DNA of 6,711 bases from an uncultured Clostridia bacterium (GTDB lineage Bacteria; Bacillota; Clostridia; UBA1381; UMGS1253): contig CALAUK010000015.1 in assembly GCA_937892135.1 (NCBI GenBank), forward strand, positions 1 through 6,711. Reading direction: 5' to 3'. The translations under genes were made by a program, and so were the position numbers. The notes beneath the pieces were generated by a model. The model searched no databases. It worked only from the letters and a program-made list of their open reading frames with translations, and was not told the origin of the DNA. Of the stretch, positions 1 to 5,956 are shown one piece after another (position 1 is the stretch's first letter; each line of letters starts with the position of its first letter).

Positions 1-183
1 CCCATTTATTAAAAAATCTATTGACACATTAAAATATTTTGACATTTTATTGAGCATATCAATGCTAGGTTCGCGTTTACCATTTTCGTAATGCGAGAGT
101 GCTTCGCGTGAGATATTTAAGTCCATAGCAACTTTCAACTGATTAAGGTTTCGTTCTTTTCGGATTGTTTTTAAACCTATCAT
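1..183 (-). CDS. XRE-family helix-turn-helix repressor, N-terminal part (cut by window edge)
   Basis: The minus-strand frame opens with ATG at 183-181 and stays open for 61 codons to the window edge, so the C-terminus is missing. The translation begins MIGLKTIRKERNLNQLKVAM and is a full Cro/C1-type HTH domain. NLNQLKVAMDLNIS forms the first helix and turn, REALSHYENGKREPS is the recognition helix plus the usual YENGKR-P signature, and YFNVSIDFLI is the closing helix. A ribosome binding site, AAGGGGTG read on the minus strand, lies at about 189-196. Proteins of this family bind DNA as dimers and commonly repress their own promoter. The divergent gap to the SLH gene carries two perfect dyads that are good candidates for its operators. 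The missing C-terminal part could be a dimerisation or sensing domain, so the inducing signal cannot be stated. Family assignment is firm; the target is inferred. Confidence 0.9.
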   Translation of the reverse strand, partial: MIGLKTIRKERNLNQLKVAMDLNISREALSHYENGKREPSIDMLNKMSKYFNVSIDFLING

Positions 184-194
184 AAAATCACCCC

Positions 195-223
195 TTGACT
201 TTATTGTAACAATATGTTACAAT
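195..223 (+). promoter_or_regulatory. Sigma-A-type promoter of the SLH gene
   Basis: The -35 box TTGACT is at 195-200. After a 17-bp spacer comes the -10 box TACAAT at 218-223, preceded by TG one base upstream (215-216), which makes it an extended -10. Predicted transcription start is near 230, giving a leader of about 38 nt before the ATG at 268. The box match and spacing are close to ideal. Confidence 0.8.
204..222. promoter_or_regulatory. Operator dyad 1 (7-5-7 inverted repeat)
   Basis: TTGTAAC (204-210) and GTTACAA (216-222) are perfect inverted arms around AATAT. The dyad fills the promoter spacer and overlaps the -10 box, so a bound dimer would block RNA polymerase. The neighbouring XRE protein is the obvious candidate ligand. 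The arms are seen in the sequence; the binding is inferred. Confidence 0.7.
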
Positions 224-229
224 AAATAT

Positions 230-244
230 GTTACATTATGTAAC
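230..244. promoter_or_regulatory. Operator dyad 2 (7-1-7 inverted repeat)
   Basis: GTTACAT (230-236) and ATGTAAC (238-244) are perfect arms around a single T. The core GTTAC/GTAAC half-sites match those of dyad 1, and the dyad centres are 24 bp apart. This dyad covers the predicted transcription start. The 11-mer AATATGTTACA also occurs twice as a direct repeat (211-221 and 225-235), so the two dyads share half-site sequence. A two-site cooperative repressor arrangement is the simplest reading. Confidence 0.65.
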
Positions 245-267
245 TCAAAATCAAGGAGGTATCAAGT

Positions 268-903
268 ATGAGGAAATTTATTGCATTTTTATTATCAATG
301 GTGTTTATTTTATCTGTATCTATGGTTTCAGCAGAGAGTCAAGAAGAGATGGCTGCAAAAGAATTAGAAAAGTATGAAATCTTAGATGCAAGAGACTATT
401 TGGGAAAGATAGCGACAGAAGGTTATGTAACACGTGCAGAAATGACAAAGATGCTTGTGCTTATGTCAGGATTAACACCTGTTGACACACAAACAGATTT
501 TACAGATGTACAAGAAGACCATTGGGCGGCTGCATTTATTGCATGCGCTGAGGATTTTGGTATAGTAAACGGAATGGGTGACGGAACATTTATGCCAGAT
601 GAGTACATTACATATCAGCAGGCAATTAAAATGATAGTTTGTGCGTTAGGATATAGAGTGTTTGCTGAACACACTGGTGGTTATCCGCATGGATATACTA
701 TTACAGGGGTGAATTTAGGTCTTACACCTGACAAAGAATCTGCTACAGAAATTGCTGATAAAGGAGAACTTTTGATAATGTTGTCAAAAGCTTTAGATGT
801 GCCGATAATGGTAGTAACAGAAGATGAGGCTCAAACAGCTTATAAAATATTAAACGGAAAAAACGGAGAAAGACTTGTAACAATGAGAAGCAGATTGGAA
901 TAA
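268..903 (+). CDS. Small secreted S-layer-homology (SLH) domain protein
   Basis: The 211-residue product begins with a Sec signal peptide: MRK, a hydrophobic core to about residue 20, and a VSA|ES cleavage site after residue 22. The rest is almost entirely SLH repeats. A degenerate first repeat spans about 30-69 and carries the TRAE motif at 55-58. A clear second repeat spans 78-129 (FTDV...HWA...A...GI.NG.GDGTF.P......A..M...ALGY). A degraded third spans about 138-178. SLH triplets attach proteins non-covalently to secondary cell-wall polymers, so this protein is expected at the cell surface. The TRAE motif used for polymer binding is kept in repeat 1 but replaced by TYQQ in repeat 2 and ADKGE in repeat 3. 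There is no separate enzymatic domain. The start is supported by AAGGAGGT at 253-260, 7 nt upstream. The gene is divergent from the XRE gene and under the dyad-covered promoter. By eye its codons are more A/T-ending than those of the liv genes. The biological role beyond wall attachment is unknown. Confidence 0.85.
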   Translation: MRKFIAFLLSMVFILSVSMVSAESQEEMAAKELEKYEILDARDYLGKIATEGYVTRAEMTKMLVLMSGLTPVDTQTDFTDVQEDHWAAAFIACAEDFGIVNGMGDGTFMPDEYITYQQAIKMIVCALGYRVFAEHTGGYPHGYTITGVNLGLTPDKESATEIADKGELLIMLSKALDVPIMVVTEDEAQTAYKILNGKNGERLVTMRSRLE

Positions 904-909
904 AAGACA

Positions 910-1033
910 GAGTGGGACCAAAATTGTGATAGAAACACTTCGATAAAATGTGTGGTATCTAAAACATCGGCTCTTCCAAAACAAAAAGGACATCTTTTGA
1001 TGTCCTTTTCTGTTTTGCCCACTAGTCCCACTC
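910..1033. repeat. 124-bp element with perfect 9-bp inverted ends and internal hairpins
   Basis: GAGTGGGAC (910-918) and GTCCCACTC (1025-1033) are perfect inverted ends. Between them lie two stems. The first is short: GATA (928-931) with TATC (956-959), and ACAC (935-938) with GTGT (950-953). The second is the long terminator-like hairpin at 978-1016. Folded as RNA this gives a three-way junction closed by a 9-bp stem. It could be a compact terminator structure, a non-autonomous mobile element (MITE-like), or a dispersed intergenic repeat. The GAGTGGGAC end recalls, from memory only, intergenic repeats common in Firmicutes. No convincing target-site duplication is seen; only a CA dinucleotide flanks both ends. 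Confidence 0.55.
978..1016. terminator. Rho-independent terminator after the SLH gene
   Basis: AAAAGGACATC (984-994) pairs perfectly with GATGTCCTTTT (999-1009) across a TTTT loop. Outer AAAACA (978-983) pairs with TGTTTT (1011-1016) with one bulged C at 1010. The A-rich left side and T-rich right side let it work on either strand. It would end the SLH transcript about 75 nt after the stop codon and insulate the liv promoter. Confidence 0.7.
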
Positions 1034-1063
1034 CACCCAAATCACCCTTTTTTTCACAAACTC

Positions 1064-1092
1064 TTGACAAAAAAATAAAAAAGGTATAGAAT
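1064..1092 (+). promoter_or_regulatory. Sigma-A-type promoter of the liv operon
   Basis: A consensus -35 TTGACA (1064-1069), a 17-bp A-rich spacer and a -10 TAGAAT (1087-1092) are present. Predicted transcription start is near 1099, leaving a leader of about 74 nt before the binding-protein ATG at 1173. A TATAAT at 1094-1099 is too far from the -35 to be the main -10. Confidence 0.8.
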
Positions 1093-1100
1093 CTATAATA

Positions 1101-1122
1101 TGATATAACATCTGTTATATCA
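1101..1122. promoter_or_regulatory. Perfect 10-2-10 palindrome at the start of the liv transcript
   Basis: TGATATAACA (1101-1110) and TGTTATATCA (1113-1122) are exact inverted arms separated by TC. The palindrome begins about 2 nt after the predicted transcription start, a classic place for a repressor roadblock. As RNA it would also form a 10-bp, low-GC hairpin, but with only a 2-nt gap this is less natural than a protein-binding dyad. The regulator is unknown. The sequence differs from the GTTACA-type dyads upstream, so the XRE protein is an unlikely ligand. Confidence 0.6.
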
Positions 1123-1159
1123 AAAATCATTTTGGTACAGTAAAAACTGAATTAAAAAT

Positions 1160-1166
1160 GGAGGAA
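1160..1166 (+). promoter_or_regulatory. Ribosome binding site that fixes the binding-protein start
   Basis: GGAGGAA lies 6 nt before the ATG at 1173. An in-frame ATG at 1158-1160 overlaps this site and would put non-signal residues MEEFK before the lipoprotein leader, so it is not the start. Confidence 0.85.
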
Positions 1167-1172
1167 TTTAAA

Positions 1173-2297
1173 ATGAAAAAGATTTTGGCTTTGGCTCTAG
1201 TAGCACTTATGGCAATCGGTCTTGTAGCTTGCGGCGGAAACGGCGGAGCAGGCTATACTTCAGAAAACACAGAGTTCTTTATTGGTGGAACAGGCCCTCT
1301 TACAGGAGGAGCTTCAAGCTACGGAATTTCTGTTCAGAACGGCGCAAAGCTTGCTGTTGAAGAAATAAATGCAGCAGGCGGTCTTAACGGCGTAAATTTC
1401 AAGTTCGATATTAAAGATGACCAGGCAGCAGCTGATAAGGCATCAACTGCTTATGATCAGTTATTTGAAGAGGGTATGCAGATTTCCTTAGGTTCTGTAA
1501 CTTCAGGTTCCTGTGAAGCTTTTGCGGCAAAAGCGGCTTCTGACAACCTTTTCTTTATAACACCTTCTGCTTCTGCAGATATCTGTATTGCTGAGCCTAA
1601 CGCTTTCCGCGTTTGCTTCGGCGACCCCGACCAGGGTATTTTAGCAGCTGATGAGCTTGTTAAAAACTTTAAAAACATCGGTTGTATTTATGACAAGAGT
1701 GATACATACTCTTCCGGTATTTACGAAGCATTCGAGAAGAGAATGGCTGAGCTTAACACAGAGTTTATAACACAGACTTTTGATGCTGAAAACAAGGTTG
1801 ACTTCTCAACACAGATTGAAGCTTTAAAGGATTGCGATGTTATATTTATGCCTTTCTACTACACAGAGGCAGGTCTTGTTGCAAAGGCTGCTGTAGCTAA
1901 GGGCTGCGATGCTGTTTTATTCGGTTGTGACGGCTTTGACGGTATTGCAGGTCAGATTGACGAGACAGTTACAAACACAGTTAAGTACATTACTCCTTTC
2001 GATGTTAACAGCGAAGATGAGAAGGTTTCCTCATTTGTAAAGGCATACGAAGAAAAGTATGGCGTAAAGCCCGACCAGTTTGCAGCTGATGGTTATGATG
2101 CTGTTATGGTTATATATGAGGCTATGAAGAAAGCCGGCGTTAGCGATGTAACAATCACTCCTGACGAGCTTTGTGAAATCGTTAAGGCAACAATCACAGG
2201 CGAAGACTTCGTATTCGCAGGTCTAACTGGCGTAATGACATGGGATGTATCCGGTGCGGCTACAAAAGAACCCATCATCATCGAGCTTAACAAGTAA
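1173..2297 (+). CDS. livJ: Branched-chain-amino-acid-type ABC transporter substrate-binding lipoprotein
   Basis: The 374-residue product is the extracellular receptor of the importer encoded downstream. It starts with a lipoprotein signal peptide (MKKILALALVALMAIG) and the lipobox LVAC, with the lipidated cysteine at C20. A short glycine-rich tether follows. The mature part is a type I periplasmic-binding fold of the LivJ/LivK family (Peripla_BP_6). It shows GPLTG at 41-45, YG...NGAKLAVEEINAAGGLNG at about 50-73, the ligand-site segment SVTSGS at 108-113, and TPSASA at 130-135. Length is normal for the family. This family binds Leu, Ile or Val, but relatives take other amino acids, amides or urea; the exact ligand cannot be read from the sequence. 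It is first in the operon, preceded by a strong promoter and a palindrome and followed by a hairpin, so it is probably expressed above the other subunits. The symbol is by family resemblance. Confidence 0.93.
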   Translation: MKKILALALVALMAIGLVACGGNGGAGYTSENTEFFIGGTGPLTGGASSYGISVQNGAKLAVEEINAAGGLNGVNFKFDIKDDQAAADKASTAYDQLFEEGMQISLGSVTSGSCEAFAAKAASDNLFFITPSASADICIAEPNAFRVCFGDPDQGILAADELVKNFKNIGCIYDKSDTYSSGIYEAFEKRMAELNTEFITQTFDAENKVDFSTQIEALKDCDVIFMPFYYTEAGLVAKAAVAKGCDAVLFGCDGFDGIAGQIDETVTNTVKYITPFDVNSEDEKVSSFVKAYEEKYGVKPDQFAADGYDAVMVIYEAMKKAGVSDVTITPDELCEIVKATITGEDFVFAGLTGVMTWDVSGAATKEPIIIELNK

Positions 2298-2321
2298 TCT
2301 AATTATATATTTTGTTTGAGT

Positions 2322-2355
2322 TTTTGGTTGGGTACATTTTTGTGCCCAACCAAAA
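2322..2355 (+). terminator. Intercistronic hairpin between the binding-protein gene and livH
   Basis: TTTTGGTTGGGTAC (2322-2335) pairs with GTGCCCAACCAAAA (2342-2355) through 14 pairs including one G-U, with loop ATTTTT. A broken T-run (2356-2367) follows. Because livH and the rest of the operon lie just downstream with no obvious new promoter, this is best read as a leaky terminator or an RNA 3'-end protector that sets more binding protein than permease. Confidence 0.7.
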
Positions 2356-2382
2356 TTTGCATTTTTTGCGAAAAACAAAGTT

Positions 2383-2387
2383 AGGAG
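2383..2387 (+). promoter_or_regulatory. Ribosome binding site that fixes the livH start
   Basis: AGGAG ends 8 nt before the ATG at 2396. The in-frame ATG at 2390 is only 2 nt away, and an upstream TTG at 2312 would translate through the hairpin, so 2396 is preferred. Confidence 0.8.
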
Positions 2388-2395
2388 CAATGTTT

Positions 2396-3262
2396 ATGAT
2401 AACACTTATAGATGGTCTTAGCCTTGGCAGTATATATGCTCTTATTGCCCTTGGCTATACAATGGTATACGGTATTGCCAAAATGCTTAATTTTGCACAC
2501 GGCGATGTAATTATGGTTGGCGCGTATGCCATTATGGTAACATTATCTTATACTGCATCACCCTTAGCGGCGGTGGTTGTTGCTATTGTTTTGTGTACAG
2601 TTCTTGGTATGTTTATTGAAAAGATGGCTTACAAGCCTTTAAGAGGAGCGTCTCCTCTTGCTGTTTTAATTACGGCGATTGGCGTAAGCTATTTTCTTCA
2701 GGGCTTTGCACAGCTTGTTTTCGGTTCACAGCCGAAGCCTGTGGGTTCTTTGTGGAAATTGCCTGAGATGCCCTTTATCAATAACCTGGGTATCACAACA
2801 GCGGCTTTTGTAACACTTATCTGCGGTATAATTATTATGATTATCCTGACACTTTTTATAAAGTTTACCAAAACAGGAAGTGCTATGCTTGCAGTTTCTG
2901 AGGACAGAGGTGCGGCAATTTTAATGGGTGTTAACGTAAACAAGATTATCACCGTTACATTTGCAATAGGTTCTGCGCTTGCGGCATTTGCGGGAATGTT
3001 TTATCTGTTCCAGATTCCGAATGCTCAGCCTACCTTGGGTGCGATGCCCGGTATTACCGCATTTACAGCGGCGGTTATCGGCGGAATAGGTTCTATTCCC
3101 GGTGCGATGATTGGTGGCATACTTTTAGGCGTTGTTGAAAAGCTTTGCCTTGCTTCACCGCTTGCTCCGTATACAGTTGCGATCAAGTTCAGTTTGCTTA
3201 TTATTATACTCCTTGTTAAGCCCACGGGACTTCTTGGAAAGATTTCAAGGGAGAAGGTGTAA
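2396..3262 (+). CDS. livH: Branched-chain amino acid ABC transporter permease LivH
   Basis: The 288-residue integral membrane protein is one half of the importer channel. Its family hallmarks are the N-terminal DGLSLGSIYALIALGYTMVYG (residues 6-26), NFAHGDV (32-38), and the cytoplasmic loop around EDRGAAILMGVN (169-180), which is where the ATPase subunits dock in this family. The C-terminal KPTGLLG is at 275-281. Hydrophobic stretches spread over the whole length fit the expected eight or so membrane spans. Length is close to the usual 290-300. It follows the binding-protein gene by 98 nt containing a hairpin, and is separated from livM by 3 nt, so the permeases are co-translated. Nothing appears damaged. 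Confidence 0.95.
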   Translation: MITLIDGLSLGSIYALIALGYTMVYGIAKMLNFAHGDVIMVGAYAIMVTLSYTASPLAAVVVAIVLCTVLGMFIEKMAYKPLRGASPLAVLITAIGVSYFLQGFAQLVFGSQPKPVGSLWKLPEMPFINNLGITTAAFVTLICGIIIMIILTLFIKFTKTGSAMLAVSEDRGAAILMGVNVNKIITVTFAIGSALAAFAGMFYLFQIPNAQPTLGAMPGITAFTAAVIGGIGSIPGAMIGGILLGVVEKLCLASPLAPYTVAIKFSLLIIILLVKPTGLLGKISREKV

Positions 3263-3265
3263 GGC

Positions 3266-4423
3266 ATGAAAAACATAAAAATAAAAGATTTTATAAATTA
3301 CGGACTTGTGCTTGCACTTCTTGCTTACGGGCTTGTTCTGCTTTCGGGTGGTGCACTTCGTCCTTCGATGGCACAGCTTTTTGCGCAGATGGGATACAGT
3401 ATCATCTTAGCCGTATCTTTAAACCTTGTTGTAGGCTTTTTGGGTGAGCTAAGCTTAGGCCATGCAGGCTTTATGTGTATCGGTGCTTATGTGGGAGGCC
3501 TTTGTGCTGTGCTTTTAAAGGCCAGCATGCCTGATATGAAGCTTTTGGTGCTTATTATCGCAATGCTTATAGGCGGCATTGTTTCTGCAGTTTTTGGATT
3601 TATTATAGGACTTCCGTCACTTCGTCTTAAGGGCGACTATCTTGCGATTGTAACACTTGCTTTTGGCGAAATCGTGAGAAATGTATTTATGAATCAGGAA
3701 ATTTTCGGCGGTGCAAGAGGTCTTACAACGGGAGCTTTAAAGTATGATACAAGACAGTCTCCTACGCTTTTTGTTGTGACTTTGATTGTGGCGCTTATTA
3801 TGCTTATAGTTGTTCAGAATCTCGTGAAGAGTAAACACGGACGCGCTATTACTGCAATCCGTGATAACGAAATTGCAGCAAAGTCCATGGGTATAAACGT
3901 GACATTTTACAAGTTGTTTGTATTTATCATAGCAGCCTTTTTTGCAGGCTGTGCAGGTGTAATTTATTCGCACACAACAACTCCGGTTTTATATACATTC
4001 TTCTCATACAACTATTCAATCGAGATTCTTGTTATGGTTGTTCTGGGCGGTATGGGAAGCATTTCAGGCTCAATTATTGCGGCGGTTTTCATTACCTATG
4101 TAAACTTCCTTTTGCAGAGCCAGCTTTCGGGCGACCTTGCATCACTTCGTAATCTTGTGTATGCGGTTATCCTTATTATCGTTGTTGTATTCGGAAACGC
4201 TCCGGCGCTTAAGAGCTTTCGTGAAAAATACAGCATTTCGGCATTTTTTGCACGCTTTAAAAAGCACGATGAGTCAAAGCGCAAGGATGACGAAGCAAAA
4301 TGGGCGAGAGTTCCGACTAAAATCAAGATGGACGCTCTTTTGTCCACAGATATGAATCCTACATCAAATAAGAGTATTCACGGTGATATCAGCGCAAATG
4401 ACAGCAAAGGAGGAAGCAAATAA
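3266..4423 (+). CDS. livM: Branched-chain amino acid ABC transporter permease LivM, with long C-terminal tail
   Basis: The 385-residue second channel subunit pairs with LivH. Conserved landmarks are LSLGHAGFM (62-70), LRLKGDYLAIVTLAFGEIVR (119-138), and the ATPase-docking loop around GRAITAIRDNEIAAKSMGIN (192-211). The last membrane part, VLGGMGSISGSIIAA, is at 259-273, with a final hydrophobic helix at about 297-310. Membrane spans end near residue 312. The remaining ~68 residues (about 318-385) are hydrophilic, rich in Lys, Asp, Ser and Asn, and probably cytoplasmic. The usual RP-GL-G ending of the family is replaced by FGNAPALKSFREKY. The start is 3 nt after the livH stop, with AAGGTG at 3254-3259 as the probable ribosome binding site. 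The stop overlaps the livG start (TAATG), and the livG ribosome binding site lies within the tail codons. Confidence 0.94.
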   Translation: MKNIKIKDFINYGLVLALLAYGLVLLSGGALRPSMAQLFAQMGYSIILAVSLNLVVGFLGELSLGHAGFMCIGAYVGGLCAVLLKASMPDMKLLVLIIAMLIGGIVSAVFGFIIGLPSLRLKGDYLAIVTLAFGEIVRNVFMNQEIFGGARGLTTGALKYDTRQSPTLFVVTLIVALIMLIVVQNLVKSKHGRAITAIRDNEIAAKSMGINVTFYKLFVFIIAAFFAGCAGVIYSHTTTPVLYTFFSYNYSIEILVMVVLGGMGSISGSIIAAVFITYVNFLLQSQLSGDLASLRNLVYAVILIIVVVFGNAPALKSFREKYSISAFFARFKKHDESKRKDDEAKWARVPTKIKMDALLSTDMNPTSNKSIHGDISANDSKGGSK

Positions 4424-5199
4424 TGAGTGAAGTAATGCTTAAAACCGAAAACCTCGGTATTTCCTTTGGTGGTCTTAAGGCGGTAGACGATGTTAATATC
4501 ACTATAAATAAAGGAGACCTTTACGGTCTTATCGGTCCTAACGGAGCGGGTAAAACCACAGTTTTTAATCTGCTTACAGGAGTTTATCAGCCGACTGCGG
4601 GCAAGTTTTTCCTTGACGGAGAAGAGCTTACGGGCAAAAAACAGGAGGCTATTAACCGCAAGGGTATAGCGAGGACATTTCAGAATATCCGTCTTTTTAA
4701 CAATATGACTGTTATCAGTAATGTTATGGTTGGTCTTCATAATGATGCAAAATACAAGAGTAGTCCCTTTACAAGTATGCTTCGTTTGCCTGCGCATTTT
4801 GCGGCGGAAAAGAAGATGAGAGACAGAGCAAAAGAGCTTCTTGATATCTTTGGTCTTAAGGAAGAAAGAAATACTCTTGCATGCAATCTTCCTTATGGTA
4901 AGCAGAGAAAGCTTGAAATTGCAAGAGCTCTTGCGACTAACCCCAAGCTTCTTTTATTAGATGAGCCTGCGGCGGGCATGAACCCTAATGAAACTGCAGA
5001 GCTTATGGATACTATAAGATTTATCAATAAAGAGTTAGATATGACAATCCTTCTTATCGAGCATGATATGAAGCTTGTTTCGGGAATCTGTGAAAAGCTT
5101 ACTGTGTTAAACTTTGGTCAGGTGCTTTCTCAGGGTCAGACATCTGAGGTTTTAAACAATCCCGAGGTTATCACAGCATATCTTGGCGAAGACGAGTAA
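4423..5199 (+). CDS. livG: Branched-chain amino acid ABC transporter ATPase LivG
   Basis: The 258-residue cytoplasmic ATPase forms a heterodimer with LivF and drives the LivHM channel. All nucleotide-binding motifs are present. Walker A GPNGAGKT is at 38-45, and the Q-loop glutamine is Q87 in TFQNIRLF. The signature is LPYGKQRKLEIARAL (156-170), the LivG form with Y in place of the usual second residue of SGG. Walker B LLLLDEP is at 176-182 with catalytic E181, and the switch histidine is H214 in IEHDM. The ~25-residue insert after the Q-loop (HNDAKYKSSPFTSMLRLP region) is normal for LivG. The ATG overlaps the livM stop by 1 nt, with AGGAGG at 4408-4413, which indicates translational coupling. 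The gene appears intact. Confidence 0.96.
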   Translation: MSEVMLKTENLGISFGGLKAVDDVNITINKGDLYGLIGPNGAGKTTVFNLLTGVYQPTAGKFFLDGEELTGKKQEAINRKGIARTFQNIRLFNNMTVISNVMVGLHNDAKYKSSPFTSMLRLPAHFAAEKKMRDRAKELLDIFGLKEERNTLACNLPYGKQRKLEIARALATNPKLLLLDEPAAGMNPNETAELMDTIRFINKELDMTILLIEHDMKLVSGICEKLTVLNFGQVLSQGQTSEVLNNPEVITAYLGEDE

Positions 5200-5200
5200 G

Positions 5201-5208
5201 GGAGGGAG
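5201..5208 (+). promoter_or_regulatory. Ribosome binding site that fixes the livF start
   Basis: GGAGGGAG lies 7 nt before the ATG at 5216. An in-frame TTG at 5183 lies inside livG and would read through this site, giving the non-family residues MAKTSKGGRKN. Confidence 0.8.
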
Positions 5209-5215
5209 AAAAAAT

Positions 5216-5926
5216 ATGGCAATGCTTGAAGTAAGAGACCTTTCGGTTTACTATGGCATGATAAATGCGATAAAAGGGATATCCTTTGATGTAAATGCAG
5301 GCGAAGTAATTGCGCTTATAGGTGCAAACGGAGCAGGTAAGACTACTGTTCTTCATACAGTTACAGGCCTTGTAGCACCAAGGAGCGGAAGCATAACCTT
5401 TGACGGTGTAAATCTTTTAAAGACACCTGCACATAAAATACTCTCTCTTGGAATGGCACATGTTCCTGAGGGAAGAAGAATATTCCAGCAGCTTACAGTA
5501 TATGAAAATCTTAAGCTTGGCGCATACATAATGAAAGATAAAGCACAGACAGAAAAAAATCTATCTTATGTTTACGAGCATTTTCCAAGGCTTAAGGAAA
5601 GAAAGAATCAGGTAGCAGGAACGCTTTCGGGCGGCGAACAGCAGATGCTTGCAATGGGAAGAGCCCTTATGTCAAACCCCAAGATTCTTTTGATGGATGA
5701 GCCCTCTATGGGACTTTCACCTCTTCTTGTTAATGAGATTTTCAGAATTATAAAAGAGGTTTCGGCAGACGGAACAACAGTGCTTTTAGTTGAGCAGAAT
5801 GCTAAAAAAGCTTTGTCGATTGCGGACAGAGCGTATGTTCTTGAAACGGGAAACATAACGCTTGAGGGCCCTGCAAAAGAGCTGATGAACAATGAAAATG
5901 TTAAAAAAGCATATTTAGGAGAATAA
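5216..5926 (+). CDS. livF: Branched-chain amino acid ABC transporter ATPase LivF
   Basis: The 236-residue second ATPase completes the importer and has the normal LivF length. Walker A GANGAGKT is at 36-43. The Q-loop region reads VPEGRRIF (83-90), typical of LivF. The full signature LSGGEQQ is at 137-143, and Walker B ILLMDEP is at 157-163 with catalytic E162. The switch residue is glutamine, Q194 in LVEQN, rather than histidine; as I recall this is the family norm for LivF and not damage. It follows livG by 16 nt and is last in the operon, with a strong terminator starting right after the stop codon. Confidence 0.95.
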   Translation: MAMLEVRDLSVYYGMINAIKGISFDVNAGEVIALIGANGAGKTTVLHTVTGLVAPRSGSITFDGVNLLKTPAHKILSLGMAHVPEGRRIFQQLTVYENLKLGAYIMKDKAQTEKNLSYVYEHFPRLKERKNQVAGTLSGGEQQMLAMGRALMSNPKILLMDEPSMGLSPLLVNEIFRIIKEVSADGTTVLLVEQNAKKALSIADRAYVLETGNITLEGPAKELMNNENVKKAYLGE

Positions 5927-5956
5927 AAAAATCCACCCTTTTGGGTGGATTTTTTT
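5925..5956. terminator. Bidirectional terminator between livF and the AraC-type gene
   Basis: ATCCACCC (5931-5938) pairs perfectly with GGGTGGAT (5943-5950) across TTTT. It is flanked by an A-run (5925-5931) on the left and a T-run (5950-5956) on the right that extend the stem and act as U-tracts on both strands. It overlaps the stop codons of both convergent genes: livF TAA at 5924-5926 and the minus-strand TAA at 5957-5955. Confidence 0.9.

Noticed and set aside
908..1035. Target-site duplication proving transposition of the 124-bp element
   Set aside because: Only a CA dinucleotide is shared by both flanks, which is expected by chance.
840..1130. Minus-strand 96-residue reading frame across the SLH-liv gap
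   Set aside because: It runs through the inverted-repeat element, the terminator and the liv promoter, has no ribosome binding site and shows no family resemblance.
1158..1172. Earlier ATG for the binding protein
   Set aside because: It overlaps the GGAGGAA ribosome binding site and would add MEEFK before a perfect lipoprotein signal.
1099..1172. Riboswitch or T-box leader before the liv operon
   Set aside because: The leader is only about 74 nt, with one simple palindrome, no T-box motif and no terminator/antiterminator pair.
2312..2395. Upstream TTG start extending LivH by 28 residues
   Set aside because: It has no ribosome binding site, and the added residues translate the intercistronic hairpin and are not LivH-like.
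4378..4797. 139-residue minus-strand reading frame opposite livM/livG
   Set aside because: It is entirely antisense to strongly conserved LivG coding sequence, with no recognisable domain or ribosome binding site.
5183..5215. Upstream TTG start extending LivF by 11 residues
   Set aside because: It lies inside livG and reads through the livF ribosome binding site; the canonical LivF N-terminus begins at 5216.
5798..5800. Missing switch histidine in LivF
   Set aside because: Glutamine in the LVEQN motif is, as I recall, standard for LivF and not a defect.
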